Translations under genes and position numbers: made by a program | The notes under the pieces: generated by a model | The model's input: the letters and a program-made list of their open reading frames with translations, nothing else | What the model was told of the DNA's origin: nothing | The model's database searches: none | Source: Epiperipatus broadwayi | Lineage: Eukaryota > Onychophora > Udeonychophora > Euonychophora > Peripatidae | Direction: 5' to 3' | Length of the DNA: 64,000 bases | Assembly (NCBI GenBank): GCA_028023455.1 | Contig: JAQFVV010012394.1 | Span: 25,927,053 to 25,991,052, forward strand | Shown here: positions 21,663 through 33,395 of the stretch, piece after piece | Layout of the letters: each line of letters begins with the position of its first letter | Position numbering within the stretch: position 1 is the stretch's first letter

Positions 21663-22350
21663 AATTCTCCATATAGTAGTGCCACCATGGATAAACTTTC
21701 ATAATCAATGGATGCAGGAAGGTTTGTGCATAAAATCTCTACCTGGTGCATACTCATCCAAAATCTCCAGACTAGTTTCTAGCTTGTGACTTTCCAGTGA
21801 GAAACTTTGGAATTGAGAGCACTGGATCTAGATCTTAGGATCTAATGTAACCCTCCAGCAGCTACCTTTTACCTATTTGGTTAACTATAAAGCATTTGAA
21901 ATGATCATAAGATATTTTAATGGTTTTATACCTATTTTGCCCATAGAATAATGGTGACTGTGGTTTTTAATAAACCAAAGACACCAGAATGTATAGATGC
22001 TGAAGTGAGTACAGATCTATAGGATAATACAAGTAAATGAGCTTAAGTTGGAAAAATTATGGTGCTTTCATCTTAGGCGCCTAGCAATATAGTTAACCAA
22101 ATAGGTAAAAGACAGATGCTGGAGGGTTGCATTACATCCTAAGATTTAGATGCAGTGCTCTCAAATCCAACGCTTCTCATTGATGACAGCCTCAAGCTAG
22201 AAACTAAACTAGAGATATTGAATGAGTAAGCACTAGACAGGAATTTTATGCACAAATCTTTCTGCATTCATTGATTACTCTGGCTAGCACTGAGCTACTG
22301 TCTGAAGAGTTTTGCCTATGTGAAAAACATTATGTGATGTTTGATGGTTA
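21660..22350. mobile_element. Foldback MITE, long copy
   Basis: Left arm 21664-21790 (CTCCATATAGTAGTGCC ... CTAGTTTCTAGCTTGTG), inverted right arm 22190-22320 (CAAGCTAGAAACTAAACTAG ... AGAGTTTTGCCT), then the outer end ATTATGTGATGTTTGATGG. The outer left end is missing where LINE B begins. The centre (21950-22180) matches the copy at 2230-2815. Confidence 0.7.
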
Positions 22351-23069
22351 ACAAAATATATTCATGGAGAAACTAATTTTGATGCATGGTGTATTTAGGT
22401 GATGCATGGTGTATTTAGGGATACATTATGCTTTTGTTGAGGCACAAACAATGATCTACTTCAAGTGTGATATAATATAGTCAAAGACTAAATATATGAT
22501 GATTTACGTATGGTATTATGTTTTCTATATTTTATATTAATCCCATAAATTATAATAGTATTTTCTTGTTCATATTAATAAAACTATAATGGCTTGATAG
22601 TAAAATAATTGAAATTTTTTAGTTTAATTAATAATTCAATGAGTATATAATTAAACATCACCAACACTTTTTCTCCAGTATTTACAAATTCGGCAGATGC
22701 TATGTATCTCCCATCATTGAATTAAACAGTAAAATAATTGCTCTAAAAATTAAACTTATTATTTATATGGTGCTTTTACATGTTTGGAGAGTCTGAATTC
22801 ATTTGCACTGTTTATTTTGTGATGCAATTTCTAAAATGAACAATGTACATAAACTGCTATGAACGTGTTTTATTATACACAATATTTATAATTTGAAATT
22901 ATTTATTAAACTTATAATTTGAAATTATTTATTAAACTTCTTTATGGAAGAAACAAGTCTGAATATGTTAAAAAAAGACACTTTATAAGCAAGATTTCCA
23001 AAGAATCATTTAAATAAAGCCTACCTTTTGTTATCAATCAATAGTATTCAGACACATGAACAGGTTCAG

Positions 23070-23560
23070 AGAACAGGCACATCACCAGTTCATCCATTTT
23101 GCCACTTTGTTCTATTCATTGCACAGTCCTTCAATTCTATGTAACTCTTCTCATTTCTTATATCATCCAGTAATGTCAATCTTTTTCATCCTTTCTTTTC
23201 ATTTCCACTCACTATTCCCGCCTAAATATCTTCATTAAATTATATCTTTTTTTTACTATATGTCCAATCCAGTTTCTCTTTCTAATTTACTCCTTTCAAA
23301 ACTTCTTCATTTGTTATTTAATCACCCAACTTGTCCGTGACCACATCTCAAAGACTTCCAATCTGTTCATATTTTTATCACTGTGTCCACATTTCACAAC
23401 CACACAATAGCATGCTACATACAGCATTTAATTAATCTTTTCCTTAAATCTTTCTTCAAAAGTCCATAAAATATTTTCTTTCTCTTATTAAATGTCTCCT
23501 TTGCCAATGCTATTCCTCTTTTAACTTCATCTTTATTTCTTCTACCCTCATTCAATTAAC
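23070..23560 (-). mobile_element. RTE-like LINE 3' fragment (family 2)
   Basis: A stop-ridden minus-strand reading of an RT C-terminal region, e.g. DEVKRGIALAKETFNKRK near 23540. The same order of blocks recurs at 63090-63600, and part on the plus strand at 24120-24540. 5'-truncated and decayed. Confidence 0.55.
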
Positions 23561-23659
23561 TACCCAAATATCTAGATCTCACATATTTAAACCTTTTGTT
23601 ATATCATTGACAATCTATTTTGCAACATCTTTGGGATTCTTGTTTGTAAATTGTCTTAG

Positions 23660-23780
23660 TAATATATTCAGACTTTATTCCATGAATAGATTTATATTCT
23701 TACTGTTACAAAATTGATGAACCATATAATTATTTTCATGCTCATCAAAATCATTAATATTAGTAACTTCATACTTTTAA
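23660..23780. repeat. Dispersed AT-rich repeat (family C)
   Basis: Shares AGATTTATATTCTTA...TTACAAA...TGATGAACCATA and CATGCTCATCAAAATCATTA with 27540-27645 and 55160-55255. No coding capacity. Confidence 0.5.
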
Positions 23781-24119
23781 ATACAACAAGCAGAATCCCT
23801 TTAATCAGAATATTTATTATTCAAAAGTTTTAAATATTTAAACAAAATTATAAACAACAATTTATAAATAAAATGGATAAAAAAAATTAATCAATACTTA
23901 TAAATTAAAAAGCTATCAATGAGCTTTCTATTATTTTAACCAGAATTTGGGGGTTTATAATGACAGGATAACAAATCTATTTCTGAAATTCAAAAAAATT
24001 CACGCACCCAAAAAAAAAAAAAAAAAAAGCTCTGGGTCCAGATATTATAAATTAATGACGCTTTTACTTATATTTATTTTTTATTAAGTACAGTTGCAAA
24101 TTAACAATAGTAATGAAGA

Positions 24120-24540
24120 ATTCACCAAAGATAATTAAATACATTGTATGGTTGTGAAACATGGACAGTAAATAAAAGAATTAGAACCAAATTGGCAGCT
24201 TATGACATGTAGTCATGAAGAAGAATGGAGAAAATAAGTTGGGTGGATGAAATGATAAGTGAGAAAGTTTTGGAAAAATTAAATGAAAAAAAAAAAAAAC
24301 TTGATCAAAGAAATTAAAGATAGAGAGACTTGATTGAACCTATACTAATAGGAATAGTTTAATGAATAAATGATAAATGGAAATGAGAAGAAATGAAGAA
24401 GAAGATTATTCTTGTTGGATGACATGGGATGACAAGAGATATGTGGAATTGAAAATCTGGGCATTGAACATAAGAGAATGAATGAATTGATTGGGCAATT
24501 GCTTTCCAGTCATGCCCATTAGGCAGTACATTATTGATTG
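24120..24540 (+). mobile_element. RTE-like LINE 3' fragment (family 2), plus strand
   Basis: Reads with stops as CETWTVNKRIRTKLAA, then RRMEKISWVDEMISEKVLEK and a run of Lys: the C-terminal domain of an RTE-type RT. Compare the minus-strand fragment at 63356-63559. Confidence 0.55.
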
Positions 24541-24629
24541 ATCAATATACTTCTGTGTATATGCAAGCGCATATTATTATGAATGCATAGTATTTTATAA
24601 AATATTCATGATCATTAGCTCAAAAAAAA

Positions 24630-24745
24630 ATAACTGAATGATTTATTGCTCGGAAGTTCCAAAGAAGTTTAAGCACGCAAAGTGATTGAAAGAAGACACA
24701 AATTATGGATAGTTAGCTCCAGAGTCTATCAATCTAAACTACACA
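24630..24745 (-). mobile_element. tRNA-derived SINE, degenerate
   Basis: The plus strand shows the SINE tail in reverse (ATTGCTCGGAAGTTCCAAAG, AAGTTTAAGCACGC) followed by TAGTTAGCTCCAGAGTCTAT, the complement of a SINE head. Confidence 0.45.
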
Positions 24746-24815
24746 AAGCAATCAGTAATTAATTTCTTTTCATTGAAAATATACTGGCTTCAGTTAATAA
24801 CGTCTATGATTTAAA

Positions 24816-25550
24816 CAACCAAACATCACATGATCACCATTGCTTTATGTATTAACCAGTAGCAAAAACTTTTCCATACAATAGCGCCCCTAGTGCAATC
24901 TTTAATAATCAATAGATCGTAAATGGTAGTGCCTTATATTCCCTATTTAGTGCTTTCCCATCCAATATCACCAGACTCATCTCTCTAGCTTATGACATCC
25001 ACCTATGAGAAGCCTTGGACCTAGAGCAGTACACATGGATTTTTAAATCTAATTGACCACTTCATGGTATTCAACTTTTACTTTTTTTACTCAATAACCA
25101 ACTACCAATCCAGACTGAAAGTTATACTGTTTAAATCCAAGGTAATCTGCCTGTATAGTTATACAGATCTGAATCTAAGCTCAATATTTATATATTTCGG
25201 TATCCTTGGCTTTTTAATAATCACAGTGACCTTTACCCTTTGCTTATAATTGACCTTTACCCTTTGCTTAGTAATTTGTATTAAACCATTAAAACATCAC
25301 ACAATCACATTTTCTTTCTGATTGCAAAAGCTGTTAAAATAATAGCTTTTTTTTCTCTACTGATGAAAGACGTCAGCTAGAAATTAGTCTGGGAATATTG
25401 TATGGAAAAGCACTAGATGGGAATATAAGCATTATCATCTAGCATCGATTTATTACCAAATCTTGCACTACATAATGCTATTGTGGATAAAAATATTACT
25501 ACTGTTTTGACAGCTTGTGTAAGCATAAAGACAATTATGTGATATTTTAA
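24816..25550. mobile_element. Foldback MITE, diverged copy
   Basis: Outer left end AACATCACATGATCACCATT (24824) and outer right end TAAGCATAAAGACAATTATG (25523) are inverted copies of each other. Arms: CTTTTCCATACAATAGCGCC on the left, CACTACATAATGCTATTGTG on the right. A 19-bp tandem duplication (GACCTTTACCCTTTGCTTA) sits inside at about 25230-25270. Confidence 0.6.
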
Positions 25551-25589
25551 TACTAATTCTAACTAAAGGATAAAGATGACTAAAGTTAT

Positions 25590-25930
25590 TAAAAAACTAA
25601 TGACACCAAAATATATAGATATTGAACTAATGCAAATCTGTATAATATACAAATAAATTAGTGTGGATTAAAACATTAATGTTTTTCAGTTTAGGCTGAT
25701 GGCTTTATAGTTAAGCAAAATAATAAAAAATGGATGCTGGAAAAAAGGTGCATAACATCCAAAGATCCAAGCGTACTGATCCCAGATCCAAGCCATAAGA
25801 TAGAAACTAATCTGTGATAACGGATGGGAAAATACTGGATAGGAATTATAAAGCACTACCATCTAGAATTTAATGATTACTAAAACTTGCACTATGTGGA
25901 ACTACTGTGAGGGAATTTTTTTCTACTCTT
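25590..25930. mobile_element. Foldback MITE, right half only
   Basis: Begins within the element centre (AATGACACCAAAATATATAG), passes ATGGATGCTGG and the right arm (AAGATAGAAACTAATCTG; ACTTGCACTATGTGGAACTA), and ends before the Mctp donor at 25982. Confidence 0.55.
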
Positions 25931-25982
25931 TGCAGACAAAAGGGTTTTACTCTACATATTTAAATAAATAAATTGTACTCAC

Positions 25983-26169
25983 ATATTTGTTTAAAACTGC
26001 CAGTCTCTCATTGGGGTTTGGTTCATAATTGGCTAAATCTGAGATTGTTTCCGATCCTGTTGTACCACTAATAGTTAATAACAAATGCAAAGAACCAGCT
26101 CCATCTTCTAAATCCATCCACACATTGTGAGTTTCCTCTCGATGAAGATCACTTAAGTCAAGAGAACAT
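25983..26169 (-). CDS. Mctp: Mctp exon: end of C2-2 and linker to C2-3
   Basis: A 187-nt exon that completes an Arg codon split with the previous exon and ends in phase 0 (NKY, donor GTGAGT). It codes the last C2-2 strands (CSLDLSDLHREETHNVWMDL, then GAGSLHLLLTISG) followed by an acidic linker (SETISDLANYEPNPNERLAV). In the family this position carries the same 'xVDLSxLxxExTH' strand. The acceptor is TTTTGTAG. A broken MITE half (25590-25930) ends about 50 bp from the donor. Confidence 0.96.
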
Positions 26170-26328
26170 CTACAAAACACAAGTTGATATAAAGAAAAAT
26201 ATTAACTGATAAGATAATAATCACATCCAAAGAAAGAAAAAAAACATCTTGAAACTAACATTTTAGTAATAAACAATGGTTAGCTATTTCTATCAGCGAT
26301 GGGTCTAAATAATTTATTACAAATTATA

Positions 26329-26465
26329 ATAAAAAAAAGACAGGGAGAAAGAAAGAAAGAGGGGTGAAAAAGGAAGAGGAAAAAGGAGAGAATAAGAAGG
26401 AAAAGGAAGAAGAAAAAAGAGAGAGATAGGCAAGAGGAAAAAAAGAAGTGAAAAAAAGGGATGAA
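26329..26465 (+). repeat. Purine-rich tract
   Basis: About 135 nt almost without pyrimidines (AGGGAGAAAGAAAGAAAGAG ... AAAAAAGGGATG). The ORF on the other strand is only this tract read as Phe, Leu and Ser. Confidence 0.8.
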
Positions 26466-26639
26466 ATGAGCATAGAATAGATATTTTATTACAAAATATC
26501 TTGTAAGCATTTTATTAAAAGCAATTAAATAAGGTTTGAGTAAAAAAAAAAAAATTCTTGAAATAAATACTATGTTATTATTGAAAAGCTTAAAACAATT
26601 CCTAAAAAAATAAAATAAAAACCATATGGTTCTATTGAT

Positions 26640-26810
26640 TGGGAGTTCATAAAAAGTTTGAGCACCAGATATGCAAGTGTCAGAACCAATCCAGGGACCT
26701 TCTGATCCCAAAGTGAACATTCTACCAGAGTTGCAAGTGCCAAAAATGATCCTGAGACCTCCTAATCATAAATCAGACACTCTACCAACTGCACCAAACT
26801 GTGCAGATTA
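26640..26810 (-). mobile_element. Two adjacent tRNA-derived SINE heads
   Basis: Two related stretches, ATGCAAGTGTCAGAACCAAT...GGGACCTTCTGATCCCAAA and TTGCAAGTGCCAAAAATGAT...GAGACCTCCTAATCATAAA, each end in an A-box complement (CATTCTACCA, CACTCTACCA). Confidence 0.55.
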
Positions 26811-26934
26811 AAAAAAATAGCAAAACAAAATAAATTGTATTATATATCTATTTATGGAACAAACAAGTCCTAATACATTACTTAGTTATATTTTGAATTA
26901 CAAGTGTCAAATTAGTTCAACCCACATCTTTGAC

Positions 26935-27055
26935 ACCATCCACTTTAGATAAATATAGTAATGACTCTTATTAATCATTTATTAAACTAGAGATTATCTG
27001 TAGCACAGATATAAACTTTAAAACTCAATTAAAGATTAATATATCTGATTTTATA
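26935..27055 (-). repeat. Dispersed repeat (inverted partner of 6650-6870)
   Basis: Complement of the 6650-6870 blocks: TTTGACACCATCCACTTTAG, AATCATTTATTAAACTAGAG, ATATAAACTTTAAAACTCAA. Confidence 0.5.
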
Positions 27056-27539
27056 AAATAAAACACACAAACACACGGAGTTATTCCCATTTCTTTCTCC
27101 CATGCATAATATCTTTATAAATATATTAAATAACTGCAATATTATTACATAAGTTGTATTATACAACTATTTATGAAATAAAGAAGCCCTAATACATTAC
27201 TTAGATAATTTCCAAGCTAGATTCCAAAAGAATCATTTAAATGAATTTGTAAATGAAACCCACCATTCGTTATATTGCCAATTTATTTTACTAGATAAAA
27301 GATTAATTTTTATCCGGCAGTTGGTTTGTTATAGTAATTAAAAGTTTCAGCATTTTTGAACATCAATTCTTGATTTATTATTGTACAATAAACCAAAGGG
27401 AAGATCATGTTTTATCTGATAGATTGGCAGTGATAAAACAAAAAGATGGGTGCCATTTTGAAGTTCATTTAATTAATAAAAGATTCTTTAAGAATCTAAG
27501 TTTATGAATTATTTTACTAAAGTATTCATACTTGTTTCT

Positions 27540-27645
27540 TTGCAGACTAAATTTATATTCTTAGCATTACAAATTTGATAAACCATAAAATTATTTATAT
27601 GTTCATTAAAATCATTAGAATTATATATATGCTTTATCTTTTACA
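27540..27645. repeat. Dispersed AT-rich repeat (family C)
   Basis: CTAAATTTATATTCTTAGCA, TTGATAAACCATAAAATTAT and ATGTTCATTAAAATCATTAG match 23660-23780 and 55160-55255. Confidence 0.5.
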
Positions 27646-27980
27646 TTCTCATACAAATTTATTTTTACAATAGTATCATTAAGTGTTTTTTTTTTTACTT
27701 CCTGGTTTAATTAACATATAATTAATGAACAGAAAGTAAATAAATCTGGGAAAAAATAATTTCTTTGAAAATTTTCGTAATATCTCTTATTCGATTATTT
27801 GAAAATTTCAACAATTCAGCAATCTTGTTTAAATTTATCATTTATATATTTTCATTATTTACGTAATAATAACTCTGAAGAAGACTGCCGGACAGTGAAA
27901 ACTTTGCAGATAATTTAATAAAATGCATTGAGAAAGGTACAAAAAAAAAAAGAATTTTTTAGAAATTTATTTATTATAAG

Positions 27981-28562
27981 TAATAAATTGGCCAAAACGT
28001 TTCTAACGTTGGCTAAAGAAAAGATTTATTATATCTATTTATTTTTATTAAACATAATGAAGTGTGCTGCAATATTTATTGATAAGGTACTAATTATTTA
28101 AATTAACTATTTAAATATTCCATTTGGATAATGTTTTCTTTTTTGTTGATAACATAGTTATTGTTAGCAATAAGTCACACCTCTTTCATTTTTCTTTTTC
28201 GGTCATCTCGCTCTATGCAAACAATGTTGGACATACTTTTGATCCAAAGAACACCAATATTGTTTGCATGGAGTAAGATGACAGAAAAAAATAGTGAAAG
28301 AGGCATGGTTTATTGCTAACAACAATCCTGTCATCAACAAAAAAGAAAACAGTATCCAACTCTCAAGCAAGTGGAATTTAAATAGCTAATTTAAATAATT
28401 AGTACTTCATCAATAAATATTGCAGCACATCCAATCAATCCATGACTGCTATAAATCAGTTTTTCTAAGACAAAAATGTACTCAGCTATGCTTAATAAAA
28501 ATACATACATATAACAAACGTTTCTTTAGCCAATGTTAGAAATGTTTTGGCCAATTTATTAC
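27981..28562. repeat. Long foldback element (two arms of about 250-310 bp)
   Basis: Outer ends TAATAAATTGGCCAAAACG (27981) and TTTTGGCCAATTTATTA (28545) are inverted copies. Going inward, TGCTGCAATATTTATTGAT, GTACTAATTATTTAAATTA, TTTTCTTTTTTGTTGAT, TGTTAGCAATAA, CCTCTTTCA and ATGCAAACAAT all recur in reverse order on the other arm. A loop of 22 bp sits at 28231-28252. The right arm carries one extra insert of about 60 bp. No ORF. This is MITE-like or an inverted duplication, and its transcript would fold into a very long hairpin. Confidence 0.8.
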
Positions 28563-28639
28563 AAACAACAATGAAAAGGATAACAATGAATTTTAATATA
28601 GGTAGTGCAAAAAGAATTAAAAGAGTAATGAACATTTTG

Positions 28640-28775
28640 GAAAGAGGCATTATAAGCATCACATGATCACTATTTCCTATGCTTACACAAGCACAGACTT
28701 TCTAGCATCCACTGATTACTCTGGCTTACACCGAGTGGCACTATTGTAAGATGAGTTTTGCCTCTGTTTTACAGT
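28640..28775. mobile_element. Foldback MITE, short deleted copy
   Basis: Left end GCATCACATGATCACTATTT and right arm TGATTACTCTGGCTTACACC then GAGTGGCACTATTG, joined with the centre missing. Confidence 0.6.
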
Positions 28776-30584
28776 ATTATAAATAAAAGAAGAGCAGCTC
28801 TGAAGAAGACTGAAGACAGCAGAAATATCAGATCATTTAATAAAAAATCATTATGAAAAGTGCAAAGAAATAAGGAATTTTTAATATTACTTTAATGTAG
28901 GCAATAAAAGAAAATGAAAGAGTAATGAACGTATTGGAAAGATAATACAATACTATTAAAAAAATATCCTGCTAGACAGTCATAACATCCAATAATTGAA
29001 TAAAAAGCATTATGAAAAGTGCAAAGAATTGAATTTTTTAAAATTTATTTAATGTAAGTAATGCAAAATGATCAAAAGAGTAGTAAACATCTTGGAATGA
29101 TAACTTAGTACTATAAAGAAAAGAAAAAAAAACACAATTCTGAAGATTTCGGCTAAATAGTTGAAACTGCCAATTTATTGAATAAAAAATATTGTGAAAG
29201 ACAATTGATTAATACAAGTAAAGTATTGAATAGCTTCACGCTCTTAGATCTAACCACTTCAGCTTCACCTATTTAAATAGAAAGTAGGCTGAAGTAAAGA
29301 GGTTCCCCTCTTTTCTTTCAAAGCATAAGTTTGTGGTTAAGACCTGTAGAGGTCCCTAATATCGCATTTTTACATGCATATTCTTGAAGTTACAGCCTTA
29401 ATAAATATTACTTACATAATCAATGTGCGTTTAAATAAATTTATAATACAAGTACTGTAAAAAGAATAAAAAGTATTGAACATCTTGGAAAGTCACAACT
29501 CAAATTTGGTAAAAGTATTTGCCAAAAATATGATGAATAGTCAAGTTAGATAACTTAGCATCATGAATTTTGATCGCAATTAGTAATATAAAGCATTCTT
29601 GTTGATATGGATTCATTATGTATTGTCTATAAGAGTCTAATTTCACCTTACACTGATCATGTGAATAAAAATTATATATAATGCATCCATCTAATTTATA
29701 GCATACCACTTGATTAACTTATAAAATAATTTAAATATTATGTGATAATCAAATACATAAAATATCATTGAAAGATTACTCAAAACATTATGGCCTATCA
29801 TACTATCAGACCTTGCTAAACATTCTTTAATCTCGTACATAAAAGTGAAGTTTTATACACAGTTCCTGATTTATATACAAGAGCTTAAAAGAATTTGTCA
29901 ACTGCTTAAGATATCAAAGAACTCCTTACAATTTGTGCAGATAAAGTTTTTATGCTGCTCTAAAACACCCAAGAGCTTAACACATCTCCACATTGTATAA
30001 ATCAATGAAGTGTCTTTTTTATTCAGAAAATATTAGCACAACAGTACAAACAGAGAACTTAAAAAGCAAACTTTACTGAATTGATTCAAAACTACAGAAA
30101 ATAAAATAAAATATTACTATGAATAACTGAATGGAAGCATTAGGCTCAAGTTGTTCCTTCAGTATTTTAATGCATGACCCCTTAAGCAACTGACTATATA
30201 ATTATTATCATATTACATGTTTAGACTGTAGCTTAAGTAAATAAAGTAAACTAAAATTCAGCTGAATTGCTGAACTTACCATGTTATTTGCGTACTCAAA
30301 TGTCACATAACAGCTTGAGTAACTGATCATACAATTAGTTACTATATTCTACAAAACCTTTCAAATCAGTATTAGAGTACACAAATCAAGCTTTATAAGT
30401 AACTTCAAATGTTATCTATGAATGATTTATCATGAACTGTTATCAAATTTGTCATCAAAATTTAGGAGATTTTATTCTTGGCATACAGAAATTTCACAAT
30501 GATAGATATTTCTAAATCTAGCCACAATTTGAGAAGTTATATCATCTTTGAAATGACATGATAATAAAAATTCAGTTACCCCCT

Positions 30585-31155
30585 TCTTATTATCATCATC
30601 ATCATTTTCAACTATCATTGATCCTCTAAAAGATGGTATTTCCAAGTTTAGTCCAGTATTCTGATCCATAACTTCTCTTTCTCACATTAAAACAACAAAA
30701 CTTTATTTCATCCGACATTTCATTTTCTACATGTGATTTCTTACTAGATCCTTTACAATCTCCTGAAATCCAATTTAAAACTTCAACAATCCACTAGTTA
30801 TCATTTCTTTTAGCAATATGTCTAACTTAGTTTCATTTCAGACTTTTTATTCTTTCAATGATGTCAATAAAATTTCCCATGTATTTGGTTTCCGATTTCT
30901 TACTGTTATTCCTAACATACATCTTTCTATGCTTTATTGAATAATCTGAAGCCTCAATATTATTCTTCTATTATGTCCAAGTTTCAGATCCATAAGTAAG
31001 AACTGCAAAACCATTTACATTAAAAATCTTTTTTTTCAAACATATAGACATATTTTCTTTTAAGACCATGTTATTTCTACCACTCTATTTATGTTTAATT
31101 CTGTGATTAATTTCATCTATTATGTTTTCATCCATGTTAATAATGTAACCAGAGG
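30585..31155 (-). mobile_element. RTE 3' fragment (family 1), old
   Basis: The minus strand aligns with the last 180 or so codons of the intact RTE at 55484-58783 ([22 protein letters not shown], then GATCAATGATAGTTGAAAAT and a GAT-repeat tail at 30593-30607). Many frame breaks; 5'-truncated. Confidence 0.75.
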
Positions 31156-31395
31156 TATTTGTAGTTGTTAATTTCTCATTTATACCCTTTTTTATACGTG
31201 ACACAAAAATAATATATTATTTGGTATTCATATTGGTATGTGATGCAAACCCATCTCTTAAATAAGTATTATCTTTTAATCCCATCCTTATTAAAAAAAT
31301 ATTATTTCAAACAGTATTTATAAAAGATTTAATCAAAGCATGAGATGTTAAACATATGCTATAATGTGAATACTTTTTATTCAAATTTTACTTAC

Positions 31396-31526
31396 CTCCC
31401 CATAAAATCATCTCTGCTGCCCACATCCCTGTCCCATACTGTGATGTCCAGAACTTTGCTCTGCCCATCAAACATATGAAGATCAAATTGTTCAAGCCAT
31501 TCAGGGTTTAAAGTCTGCCTAGCACA
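31396..31526 (-). CDS. Mctp: Mctp exon: second half of the C2-2 core
   Basis: A 131-nt exon (phase 0 to 2) coding CARQTLNPEWLEQFDLHMF, a short turn, then VLDITVWDRDVGSRDDFMG. The TLNPEW motif and the WDRDVGSRDDF loop are hallmarks of C2 domains, and loop 3 keeps the calcium-binding aspartates. Acceptor ATTATTAG and donor GTAAGT are good. It continues directly from KYKSK of the previous exon with no residue missing relative to the family. Confidence 0.96.
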
Positions 31527-32024
31527 CTAATAATATATATTTATATTACAGATTTAATATGTATATATATTTCAAATAATATTCAAAGTTTTTTAAAAAA
31601 GTATATAATGTAAAGGAAAGACACACATAATTTTTATATATTAGATAAAAGTTTAATTAAAAACAACATACATGCACACGTATATAGTAAATAGAAGAAC
31701 TACACCTTAAATATGTGTAAATAAATGTGATAACAACTCCCTCTATTAAGCATTATAGAAACTTTTTTACAGCTGCCATACTATATGAAAAAATTGACAA
31801 ACCACTGTTACATTTGGGTGCGTTATTGGCAACTTTCCAAGACAGCTGATGAAAAACTATTCCTAAAATGCATGACAGCTATAAAAAATATGTAGTAGAG
31901 CAGGGCAATGTAACTACAAGATTTCAATTATACCTATCCAAAGAAAGATGTAAATGAACAAACAAAAATGTATATTACCAAACAAAATATCATTAAATTT
32001 GCAAATTTTATCATTTTTTTTTCT

Positions 32025-32125
32025 CATGTGTCAAAGCATCAGCCGAGAAGTGAACCCGCAAACCTGAGACAACTGCTTGTAAGGCAGCTGTGCTGACCAT
32101 TCGGCCACCAATGCTTGGTAGCCAT
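32025..32125 (-). mobile_element. tRNA-like SINE, long-variable-arm type
   Basis: The minus strand reads GCATTGGTGGCCGAATGGTC ... GCGGGTTCACTTCTCGGCTGATGC in sections: a tRNA-like acceptor pair, A and B boxes and an extended variable region, as in Leu/Ser-type tRNAs. The plus strand continues GACACATGAG-like, as in the copy at 59115-59220. Probably SINE heads rather than working tRNAs. Confidence 0.55.
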
Positions 32126-33395
32126 TTTGCCTTTTTTGAGCATCGTATATAATTATATACTCAGCAGAACTGGGAACTACATGGTATCTAACTACATGAT
32201 TTCAATTATATGCTATCCCAAAAAAATATAAACAACAATAAAAATGTAAATAAAAAAACAAAAAAAAACCCATTAAAATTCACAATTTTTACAATATTCA
32301 CAATCATTTTTTCCTTTCTCAGCACTGTATATGATTATATATACTGATAAAATTTCTTCAGTTTATGTGAAAGCACATACATTTTATTCTTTCTTTATTA
32401 TCCTTTTCTAAATTTGATGTGCTGTATTTTGTATAATAAAATATTTTCAGAGGATAATGCTAAAAGTTTTACAAAATTTTCAAACATGTTAAAAGTTGAA
32501 ACTGTTATAAAAACATCAAAATAATTAGAGATCCAAATTTCTTGATAACATCACTGTTATCTTTCTACAAGAGAAACAAGTTATTGAAAAAAAAAAGAAT
32601 ATTGCTTAAAGTGTACTTAATAACTATGAAACTTAAACATTTTACTATTTACTTATATTTTAAAAATAAAAATAGGGTAATTAGTTTATTTCTTATTCTT
32701 ATTGCTTCAGTGAATGTGTGAGTGAACTTCCTGTAATATACATATATATATATGTGTGTGTGTGTGTTCCTCAATTATTATTAATATATCTGGGTCTCAT
32801 TTTGTGCTGATTTTTTTTTAAAGCAATTTTGAAGTTATACAATTCGTGTTTCTTCTTAATATCTTTTTATGTGGGTTTTCTTTTATGCGATAAAGAAGTT
32901 CATATTTCACTATATTTATTAGATATCAAAAAATTAAAATTATTAATAACTTATTTAGACTTGAAATACTTTTTATTTTCAACAATATAATGTTATATTA
33001 GCAGCTAATGTGAACATGACCTGAAGCTATTTATAATCTTACTTATACTTATGAGTATAAAAATATCGCAATAAATATTCAAAAATTTTAAAATTTTAAA
33101 ACATATTTTGTTAGATATAACAGATTAAAATATTTTTTTTAGATTTTTAAATTTAATCAGAAGTAACGAAGATTTTGTAAACGGAAAATAATCTTTCTAA
33201 TGATAATGTATAATCTTTTTGTTTTGATTGCAATCTCATTTTTTAAATATAGAAACAAAATGTGAACATTTAAAATTTATTTCAGTAGTAAACAAAAATA
33301 TCTATCAAATGAAGACAATTTTATTATTTTTTGATAAGTAAAAATCATTTAATCATAGATTTTATGTTGATGTGTGAGACAAAAAAAATCAGAAA

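Larger units (their letters stand above)
16982..25982 (-). other. Mctp: Mctp intron, 9 kb
   Basis: Holds a foldback (17143-17440), a LINE with an esterase ORF1 (17520-21662), MITE copies (21660-22350, 24816-25550, 25590-25930), LINE scraps (23070-23560 and 24120-24540) and a SINE (24630-24745). Two exact short tandem duplications occur: 20 bp at 22381-22420, and about 26 bp at 22887-22938. I see nothing in 22430-22880 or 23790-24060. Confidence 0.6.
27877..29200 (+). repeat. Series of GAAGAAGAC-motif repeats
   Basis: Four related 3'-end modules, at 27877-27950, 28797-28885, 28972-29060 and 29130-29200: CTGAAGAAGAC, a G/C-containing inverted stretch, GAAA-, TTTAATAAAAAGCATTATGA and GAAAAGTGCAAAGAA. 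A related module lies at 62215-62310. The foldback at 27981-28562 and a MITE fragment interrupt the series. Confidence 0.5.
26170..31395 (-). other. Mctp: Mctp intron
   Basis: A 5.2 kb intron with a purine-rich tract (26329-26465), a double SINE remnant (26640-26810), dispersed repeats (26840-27645), a long foldback (27981-28562), a short MITE (28640-28775), a series of GAAGAAG-motif repeats (27877-29200) and an RTE 3' fragment (30585-31155). I see nothing in 29210-30580; the stretch at 29240-29330 is locally less AT-rich but is not recognised. Confidence 0.6.

Noticed and set aside
21670-21757. N-terminal extension of the esterase ORF in LINE B
   Set aside because: These codons come from the MITE arm, not the LINE.
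26280-26720. 146-codon minus-strand ORF rich in Phe and Leu
   Set aside because: It is the complement of the purine-rich tract plus part of a SINE.
30472-30669. Minus-strand ORF with an Asp run
   Set aside because: The Asp run is the GAT-repeat tail of an RTE fragment.
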